The notes beneath the pieces are model-generated. The model ran no database searches. It was given only the letters and a program-made list of their open reading frames with translations, and was not told where the DNA came from. A DNA stretch of 64,000 nucleotides from Zerene cesonia. Taxonomy: Eukaryota; Arthropoda; Insecta; Lepidoptera; Pieridae. Positions 56,780 through 64,000 of this stretch are shown here, piece after piece (the first letter of the stretch is position 1; the number at the start of each line of letters is the position of its first letter). Made by a program: the position numbers and the translations under genes. The stretch is taken from positions 4,898,001 to 4,962,000 of the forward strand of contig NC_052110.1 of the NCBI RefSeq assembly GCF_012273895.1, written 5' to 3'.

Positions 56780-56851
56780 TATATACTTAGTCTGGCCATA
56801 AATACTGTTACACTTAATTATAAAAAAATATTACATTTGAATTTCGAATCT
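56780..56851 (+). mobile_element. possible transposon end cut by gap 2
   Basis: TATACTTAGTCTGGCCATAA then ATACTGT is closely matched at 61893-61919 (TATACCTAGTCTTGCCATAA then ATATTGT), and in both places the sequence runs within about 70 bases into a 1000-N gap. A shared TA-initiated end in front of an unassembled interior suggests a repetitive DNA transposon, perhaps Tc1/mariner-like. The other end is not visible. Confidence 0.4.
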
Positions 56852-57851
56852 NNNNNNNNNNNNNNNNNNNNNNNNNNNNNNNNNNNNNNNNNNNNNNNNN
56901 NNNNNNNNNNNNNNNNNNNNNNNNNNNNNNNNNNNNNNNNNNNNNNNNNNNNNNNNNNNNNNNNNNNNNNNNNNNNNNNNNNNNNNNNNNNNNNNNNNNN
57001 NNNNNNNNNNNNNNNNNNNNNNNNNNNNNNNNNNNNNNNNNNNNNNNNNNNNNNNNNNNNNNNNNNNNNNNNNNNNNNNNNNNNNNNNNNNNNNNNNNNN
57101 NNNNNNNNNNNNNNNNNNNNNNNNNNNNNNNNNNNNNNNNNNNNNNNNNNNNNNNNNNNNNNNNNNNNNNNNNNNNNNNNNNNNNNNNNNNNNNNNNNNN
57201 NNNNNNNNNNNNNNNNNNNNNNNNNNNNNNNNNNNNNNNNNNNNNNNNNNNNNNNNNNNNNNNNNNNNNNNNNNNNNNNNNNNNNNNNNNNNNNNNNNNN
57301 NNNNNNNNNNNNNNNNNNNNNNNNNNNNNNNNNNNNNNNNNNNNNNNNNNNNNNNNNNNNNNNNNNNNNNNNNNNNNNNNNNNNNNNNNNNNNNNNNNNN
57401 NNNNNNNNNNNNNNNNNNNNNNNNNNNNNNNNNNNNNNNNNNNNNNNNNNNNNNNNNNNNNNNNNNNNNNNNNNNNNNNNNNNNNNNNNNNNNNNNNNNN
57501 NNNNNNNNNNNNNNNNNNNNNNNNNNNNNNNNNNNNNNNNNNNNNNNNNNNNNNNNNNNNNNNNNNNNNNNNNNNNNNNNNNNNNNNNNNNNNNNNNNNN
57601 NNNNNNNNNNNNNNNNNNNNNNNNNNNNNNNNNNNNNNNNNNNNNNNNNNNNNNNNNNNNNNNNNNNNNNNNNNNNNNNNNNNNNNNNNNNNNNNNNNNN
57701 NNNNNNNNNNNNNNNNNNNNNNNNNNNNNNNNNNNNNNNNNNNNNNNNNNNNNNNNNNNNNNNNNNNNNNNNNNNNNNNNNNNNNNNNNNNNNNNNNNNN
57801 NNNNNNNNNNNNNNNNNNNNNNNNNNNNNNNNNNNNNNNNNNNNNNNNNNN
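56852..57851. other. assembly gap, exactly 1000 N
   Basis: Placeholder gap. The 366-residue frame across it is an artefact. Confidence 0.98.
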
Positions 57852-58260
57852 AATTTTCAGCGAATGCTATTGTTTGGGATGAATGTTTGCACAGAATAGG
57901 TTCCGATGATTTCTCTGACTGTAAATGTTTACGTTGAGATGATTAGAATAGATTCCGATAATTGTGAATGATTGAGATTAGATGCTTAAAGACTATCAAT
58001 CTGGACGATACACTCGATTTATTCTACGTTCTAGAAACTATTAAGAGAGATATAACGGTATGTATTTAAAAGCAGATAAGTAGCAGTTATAAGCCTAAGT
58101 CCTTCGTTAACGGTAACCAACTGTGGGTACTGAGAGATACAGCGTCTTAACAGACAATAGCTCATTCCTAAAACGGTAGTCATATATAACCATCACATTT
58201 ATACAAAACGAAACTATACTTAATACGCGTTCACTAAAGCTATTACGCCATACCACTATT
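57852..58260 (+). repeat. 409-bp duplicated segment, copy 1
   Basis: Matches 63484-63892 base for base at a constant offset of 5632, with about ten substitutions and no indels (my count). It starts at the first base after gap 2, so the duplication may extend into the gap. No coding content recognised. Confidence 0.9.
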
Positions 58261-58595
58261 CGGGAAGAGATTACATCGAAATATGAATTTCTAGTGTTTA
58301 TTTTATTTTGTTTGCAGAAGGGGCAGTAGGGGTCTCGGCAATATATTTGGTAAACCGACAAATGCGTATCGCAGGGGGTCCGTAATAACATTTTTCATAA
58401 CGGAGCGGTTATAGGTATTTATTTTTATTTATCACCCTCGATTTCACAATATTGGCCTCTCACGATCGACAGCAATTTTCGATGTAGGGATATTATTTGT
58501 TTCTTATGGATGTGTTTTATGGTTACGGCTATTTAATTATTTTTATTGTTTTTCTAATGGCCAAGATGATTTTCATATACAGTTTACTTTAAGAA
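58261..58595. other. unique sequence after duplicated segment
   Basis: The frame 58107-58391 (-) spans the duplication boundary and shows no family. Nothing else. Confidence 0.35.
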
Positions 58596-58786
58596 TCCTA
58601 CTAATATTATAAATGCGAAAGTTTGTATGTATGTGTGTGTTTGTTGCTCTTTCACGCAAAAACTACCGAATTACAATGAAATTTGGTACGAAGGCAGCTG
58701 GACAACTGGAATATATAGGCAACTTTTAATCCTGATATTTCTACGGGATACGGACTTACGCGGGTGAAATTGCGGGGCGCAGCTAG
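58596..58786 (+). mobile_element. Lep1-type Helitron-like element, full length
   Basis: A|TCCTACTAATATTATAAA start, GCGGGTGAAATTGCGGGGCG hairpin region (one weakened pair), CTAG|T end. A short internal deletion after AACTACCGAA removes part of the CCGATTGCAATG block. Confidence 0.93.
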
Positions 58787-59384
58787 TATGTTTATAAAAT
58801 ATTGTTGAGAAATATTGAATAACACAGATTAGAGAATCACTATTCAGACAAACTGTCTTTTCCCAGAAAGGAAAATAAATAAATAACAAAAGAAGTTAAA
58901 GCAAAAGTGTTAAAGCGACACCATCACAAGTTTTGACGATACTTTGAGGAAAATGGAATGAGTCGAAAAAAACAGTTTTGTTCAAAAGAAAAATTAATAA
59001 TTGTATAGAACAAACGCTTTGTAATAACTTTCCCGGCTAAGTCCTTGTTCGCTTTTCACTAGCCCGAATAAAACGAACACCTCACCCTTATGAATTGAAA
59101 ATTATTGGGCATTTAACAATGCTCTTTTTAATTTCATAATAATATTATTTATGATTTTTCTAAGTATTCTAACACATATATACCAGTATTCAAATACATA
59201 TGTTTTTATGTTGTATATATTGTGAGTAATAACTAAAGATATAGTTATATAGTATTAGAGTTATAAATAAAATGAATAAAAAATAGATCCGTATAAATAC
59301 CTACAATGCTGTTATAATTCATATGTCCATCCATTACGCTTTTTTAAGCACAAGTAAGTGTGATATATATTAAAAGAAATGGGT
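58787..59384. other. AT-rich unique sequence
   Basis: Nothing recognised. Confidence 0.35.
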
Positions 59385-59430
59385 CAAGTGCGAGTCGGAC
59401 TCGACGACAATAGGCGTTCCGTTCAAATGA
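59385..59430 (+). repeat. fragment of a GTCAAGTGCGAGTCGGACTC repeat
   Basis: GGGTCAAGTGCGAGTCGGAC then TCGACGACAATAGGCGTTCC. I know the first phrase as the start of a widespread animal dispersed repeat; only its edge is present here. Confidence 0.5.
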
Positions 59431-60289
59431 GCTATAGAGAAGCTGCAATAAAATAAATTCACCAATTCTTTACTGTTTCAACCGTTGCTGAACCACGATT
59501 ATAATTTCTTAGTTTATAGCGGATACTGTCAGTATGTTTAAATTTCTTAATCGATTCGCAAGATTTCCCTTTGTAGTACAGACTCCTGAAAATATGGTAT
59601 TTTGTGAAGCTTCATTCTTGTGTATATCAAAATATAACGAAAAACAAAGTAGAGGAATATCTAATAAAAATTACAGGGAATCATTCGAAGCAATTGCTGT
59701 GAGCAAAAGTAATAAATAATGTTAAATTTGTTTTTTAATAAATTGTACCAAATTTTCCTCAAAGAAGCCCCCGGACAAATTTCATTTGCTCAACACATTT
59801 TGGCCCCATAAAGGGGAAGTCCCCCAATAAGCCCTAATCAAATAGTGGCGACTACTGCGTTATATATGTGAGGTTAATAAATATATAGTTGCGCCCTTCC
59901 TGTCATCGGGCCCTCAGATAAGGCTAATAAGAATTTTATAAGATGTAGATCTACGAAACTATAGACCAGGCACTTTATTCAATAACCAAAAAAAAAATCG
60001 TACATTTTAATACGATACGTCCGTAAATAATTTTATTGCGTAAACGTGTTTCTTCGACAGTTAACTAATGTGAACAATATTTCTGCTAAACGTTTCATTG
60101 TTACGTCCACTAATTAAACTCACCTACTACCTAAGCACTCGAACAATATGCCAACAAATTAAATTTTAATTACAATTAGCAGGAAAATGGAACGTTTCGA
60201 CAATCACTTCAAAGGGCGTTCCGAGTTTTCTAATTAATTTGTTATTCGCAGCGACGCTTCATTGTAAGCGCTCGATGCTCACTTCAATG
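59431..60289. other. AT-rich sequence, no gene supported
   Basis: The 61-codon frame at 59534-59719 (+) is unrecognised. Around 60110-60240 there are several TAATTA/AATTAG homeodomain-type cores. Confidence 0.3.
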
Positions 60290-60470
60290 TATCAATTTCA
60301 ACATTTCAACAATAACAGTGGCACAGTTAGTTGGCGGAGTGGCTTGAGATTGCGATCACGTAGCTCCATAACGCTCGAAGGAGTAAATTCCGTGAAACCA
60401 CGTCGTCGCCACTTCTGAGATTGCTCCATCTAGCGGACGCGCGCGGAAACCTGAAGTCTCGAAATGCTTT
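60290..60470. promoter_or_regulatory. GC-rich unique block, possibly regulatory
   Basis: TTGGCGGAGTGGCTTGAGAT, CACGTAGCTCCATAACGC, AAACCACGTCGTCGCCAC, CTCCATCTAGCGGACGCGCG. One of the most GC-rich repeat-free stretches in the window. CCATCTAGCGG also occurs inside some lepidopteran repeats, so this may be repeat-derived. Confidence 0.2.
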
Positions 60471-61205
60471 TTTGAAATATTTTAAAATATTAAATTTTAT
60501 TTCAACATTACACTTGGATTCAATTTCGAAATGAAAGTCACTCGAAATCTTTTATGAAACCCCGGGGACGTTTCAGCATTTGCGCGGTAACCGACTGAAT
60601 TTAAATTAACTATTTCAATGTGCTAGCTTTAATTCGCTCATTTATTTTCAAAGCTTTATCCGCGCTTTAATCGGGAAGTAGGAAATAAAATTTGAGCGCT
60701 GTATCATCTACGACGAAATTATTAGATCCTTGACCACGAAAATTGGCAATGGTAATGAAATGGATAAGCAATAAATACGAGGGTGCAATTTGGGGTATCG
60801 CGGTTCGCCCATTAATCAGACCTCTGGCCCCCATAATACGTCAGGGTGACGTATTACGTAATTTTTATCATGCACCTCCGTACACGGCATATGTCACGAG
60901 GCATGACACATTGGAGCATCGACCCCGACCTGTCCTGATATCTTCGTTATTTTTCTGATAGCATGAGTGATACCTGACTGTTTCTTTGGGATGCTCGTTT
61001 TATCATCTACGTGCCTACCTACCTATAGGTATCTAATTATGATCAGAGAACAGAAAACCTATCTTATTATGTATATAAATACATCATCAATGTTTAACGT
61101 TGAACTTTGTACTTATATCCAAACCAATTTGCTCATAGACTTATCCGCAAACACGATTTTCTTAAGGCAATAAATACAGTAGTAATGAAAAGTCTTATAC
61201 TGAAA
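60471..61205. other. unique sequence, no gene supported
   Basis: The 71-codon frame 60743-60958 (+) has a mixed composition (SNKYEGAIWGIAVRPLIRPL, GDVLRNFYHAPPYTAYV) and somewhat higher GC but no family I recognise. It has an ATG start and a TGA stop; confidence that it is a gene is low. Confidence 0.25.
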
Positions 61206-61407
61206 TCCTACTATAATATTATAAATGCGAAAGTTTGTAAGGATGTGTGTGTGTTTGTTGCTTTTTCACGCAGAAACTGCTGAACCGATTGCAATGAAAT
61301 TTAGTACGTCGATAGCTGGACAACTGGAATAATATATAGGCAACTTTTTATCCCGATTTTCCTACGGGATACGGACTAACGGGGGTGAAACCGCGAGGCG
61401 CAGCTAG
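61206..61407 (+). mobile_element. Lep1-type Helitron-like element, full length
   Basis: A|TCCTACTATAATATTATAA start, hairpin region GGGGGTGAAACCGCGAGGCG, CTAG|T at 61407. All internal blocks present. Confidence 0.94.
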
Positions 61408-61892
61408 TTGTCCATAAAATGAAACCCATATACGCTGTCTATTCCTAATTCCAATCCACTCAATGTACACTTAAGCGAAATACTCACAACGTGGTTTGCT
61501 AATAAGCGAGGAGATAATGAGATTTACACTCGCGCACAGAAGTGTATACAGTATGAATTATTTACATTTCTAATCAGTTAATGATCTGCTACGTATTTGC
61601 GACACCCGCGCGAGCTGATCTTAATCACTGTTTACAATTAGGCGTTGTGACATACATAATTACGTGTGCTCTTAATTCATCAAATGTAAGTTCATTTGCG
61701 GTTAAGATTTATTGACTATATTTAGGAATTTATGGATTCTTTACTTTGTTGAAGTTAAAGCAATTATTGCTTTTTTTAAATTCTTTGGTATTTCAAAAAC
61801 TAACAAAAAAAAACTTGTTTGTACCTACAATACAGTCTAGATTTTCCTTGAAAGGTGAACGTTAAAAAAGGCGTTATAGATATAAAGATAGA
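61408..61892. other. AT-rich unique sequence
   Basis: Nothing recognised. Confidence 0.35.
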
Positions 61893-61963
61893 TATACCTA
61901 GTCTTGCCATAAATATTGTAATAAAGAAAAAAGAAAATTGTTAACTGCAAATAACATTTATTA
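61893..61963 (+). mobile_element. possible transposon end cut by gap 3
   Basis: TATACCTAGTCTTGCCATAA followed by ATATTGT is the partner of 56780 onward. Both continue into A-rich sequence and then a gap. Confidence 0.4.
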
Positions 61964-62963
61964 NNNNNNNNNNNNNNNNNNNNNNNNNNNNNNNNNNNNN
62001 NNNNNNNNNNNNNNNNNNNNNNNNNNNNNNNNNNNNNNNNNNNNNNNNNNNNNNNNNNNNNNNNNNNNNNNNNNNNNNNNNNNNNNNNNNNNNNNNNNNN
62101 NNNNNNNNNNNNNNNNNNNNNNNNNNNNNNNNNNNNNNNNNNNNNNNNNNNNNNNNNNNNNNNNNNNNNNNNNNNNNNNNNNNNNNNNNNNNNNNNNNNN
62201 NNNNNNNNNNNNNNNNNNNNNNNNNNNNNNNNNNNNNNNNNNNNNNNNNNNNNNNNNNNNNNNNNNNNNNNNNNNNNNNNNNNNNNNNNNNNNNNNNNNN
62301 NNNNNNNNNNNNNNNNNNNNNNNNNNNNNNNNNNNNNNNNNNNNNNNNNNNNNNNNNNNNNNNNNNNNNNNNNNNNNNNNNNNNNNNNNNNNNNNNNNNN
62401 NNNNNNNNNNNNNNNNNNNNNNNNNNNNNNNNNNNNNNNNNNNNNNNNNNNNNNNNNNNNNNNNNNNNNNNNNNNNNNNNNNNNNNNNNNNNNNNNNNNN
62501 NNNNNNNNNNNNNNNNNNNNNNNNNNNNNNNNNNNNNNNNNNNNNNNNNNNNNNNNNNNNNNNNNNNNNNNNNNNNNNNNNNNNNNNNNNNNNNNNNNNN
62601 NNNNNNNNNNNNNNNNNNNNNNNNNNNNNNNNNNNNNNNNNNNNNNNNNNNNNNNNNNNNNNNNNNNNNNNNNNNNNNNNNNNNNNNNNNNNNNNNNNNN
62701 NNNNNNNNNNNNNNNNNNNNNNNNNNNNNNNNNNNNNNNNNNNNNNNNNNNNNNNNNNNNNNNNNNNNNNNNNNNNNNNNNNNNNNNNNNNNNNNNNNNN
62801 NNNNNNNNNNNNNNNNNNNNNNNNNNNNNNNNNNNNNNNNNNNNNNNNNNNNNNNNNNNNNNNNNNNNNNNNNNNNNNNNNNNNNNNNNNNNNNNNNNNN
62901 NNNNNNNNNNNNNNNNNNNNNNNNNNNNNNNNNNNNNNNNNNNNNNNNNNNNNNNNNNNNNNN
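61964..62963. other. assembly gap, exactly 1000 N
   Basis: Placeholder gap. The 373- and 389-residue frames across it are artefacts. Confidence 0.98.
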
Positions 62964-63483
62964 ATACAGGTGACGTTTTTATGCTTCTGTTTGCGACTGG
63001 GACCACTTGGAGGCCTGGTGGCTTTGCAAAAAAAAAGTTTTCTTACACATAAAAGATAGCATAGAAAATTCTAAGGTAACGAGTCCAAATATAATACAGT
63101 TGAATCGATAACCTCCTGTTCTTTAGAAGTCAGAAAGAAAACAACATACCCACAATAGAAAAGAATACTCAACACACAAGCAAATTAATTACCTAAGTGA
63201 TCATCCTGTTAGTACACAATTCTCCGCAATATACTACAGCCATAGCCCTCGCTGTGAATATAAATAAAAAGTAAAACGGCGAAAATTTAAGCCTAAAAGC
63301 AAAGGTAAATCAGGAGTTGGATATATTCAACATCACACCGCTTCCAATTACAACCTTTGATATATCCTGTCACATTTATGCGAGCTCATATATTCTTTTA
63401 AATTATTGCCGCTGTGTTCCCGTTATTTTTATTTATATTGGACCTGTCACGGGTGTCCAGTTGAATCTAGAAATTTCGACCTC
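62964..63483. other. sequence right of gap 3
   Basis: Starts ATACAGGTGACGTTTTTATG. The frame CLRLGPLGGLVALQKK next to the gap could be the end of a transposon or other ORF but is too short to assign. 63080-63135 contains the ATCGATAACCTCCTGTTC edge of the dispersed repeat seen at 5783. Confidence 0.35.
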
Positions 63484-63892
63484 AATTTTCAGCGAATGCT
63501 ATTGTTTGGGATGAATGTTTGCACAGAATAGGTTCCGATGATTTCTCTGACTGTAAATGTTGACGTTGAGATGTTTAGAATAGATTCCGATAATTGTGAA
63601 TGATTGAGATTAGATGCTTAAAGACTATCAATCTGGACGATACAATCGATTTATTCTACGTTCTAGAAACTATTAAGAGAGATATGACGGTATGTATTTA
63701 AAAGCAGATAAATAGCAGTAATAAGCCTAAGTCCTTCGTTAACGGGAACCAACTGTGGGTACTGAGAGATACAGCGTCTTAACAGACAATAGCTCATTCC
63801 TAAAACGGTAGTCATATATAACCATCACATTTATACAAAACGAAACTATACTTAATACGCGTTCACTCAAGCTATTACGCCGTACCATTATT
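63484..63892 (+). repeat. 409-bp duplicated segment, copy 2
   Basis: Partner of 57852-58260, in direct orientation. Here the left boundary is visible (CGACCTC|AATTTTCAGCG), and the right boundary is ACCATTATT|AATATACC. Confidence 0.9.
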
Positions 63893-64000
63893 AATATACC
63901 AAACTGTATCTGATTAAGTATTCCACACTTGAATGTATCTTAAACATACTTTAAACTTAGTGGATTAATATTCATCATCTTTACTTCAAACTTAATCTAA
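63893..64000. other. window end, AT-rich
   Basis: Nothing recognised. Confidence 0.4.

Overview
The window is a 64 kb piece of an AT-rich insect nuclear genome, almost certainly from a moth or butterfly. The main evidence is about fifteen copies or fragments of one ~200 bp Helitron-like element of the Lep1 type, with a TC...CTAG tip, an A/T insertion site and a 3' GC hairpin. It also carries other lepidopteran-style interspersed repeats: tRNA-headed SINEs with a (GAT)n tail, LINE 3' ends, poly(A) retroposons and a fold-back MITE. There is no operon structure, no long conserved ORF, no rRNA and no CRISPR array. Three blocks of exactly 1000 N (33564-34563, 56852-57851, 61964-62963) are assembly gaps.

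I recognise no protein-coding gene by family. The window reads as a long intron or an intergenic desert. The best coding candidate is a minus-strand open frame of about 122 codons at 20964-21332. It is more GC-balanced than its surroundings, has a possible splice acceptor at its 5' edge and no recognisable family. On the plus strand, three small intervals (51, 54 and 83 nt at 3626, 35105 and 53512) each start at a pyrimidine-rich AG|GT junction and end at a strong GTAAGT donor. They could be small exons of a long plus-strand gene, or recursive-splicing (ratchet-point) sites inside a very large intron. A fourth AG|GTAAGT junction lies at 6197 on the plus strand. A good ratchet-point match lies on the minus strand at 44018, inside a repeat-free block.

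Layout. 1-10 kb: LINE tail, Lep1 copies, first small exon, first tRNA-like SINE. 10-19 kb: a perfect 21 bp hairpin beside a Lep1 copy, then mostly unique AT-rich sequence. 19-25 kb: (TA)n, composite SINE, the candidate minus-strand coding frame, a full-length poly(A) retroposon, a LINE tail and an enhancer-like unique block. 25-32 kb: unique sequence with several short perfect hairpins. 32-42 kb: the densest repeat region, with a Lep1 inverted pair, gap 1, the second small exon, a tRNA-like sequence, a fold-back MITE, (AC)71 and further Helitron-like families. 42-53 kb: mostly unique sequence, partly enhancer-like. 53-64 kb: third small exon, several repeats, gaps 2 and 3, and a 409 bp near-identical duplication lying right of both gaps, which may be biological or an assembly artefact.

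Family names are from memory of repeat structure; no database was searched. Coordinates of degenerate repeat edges are approximate to about 5 bases.
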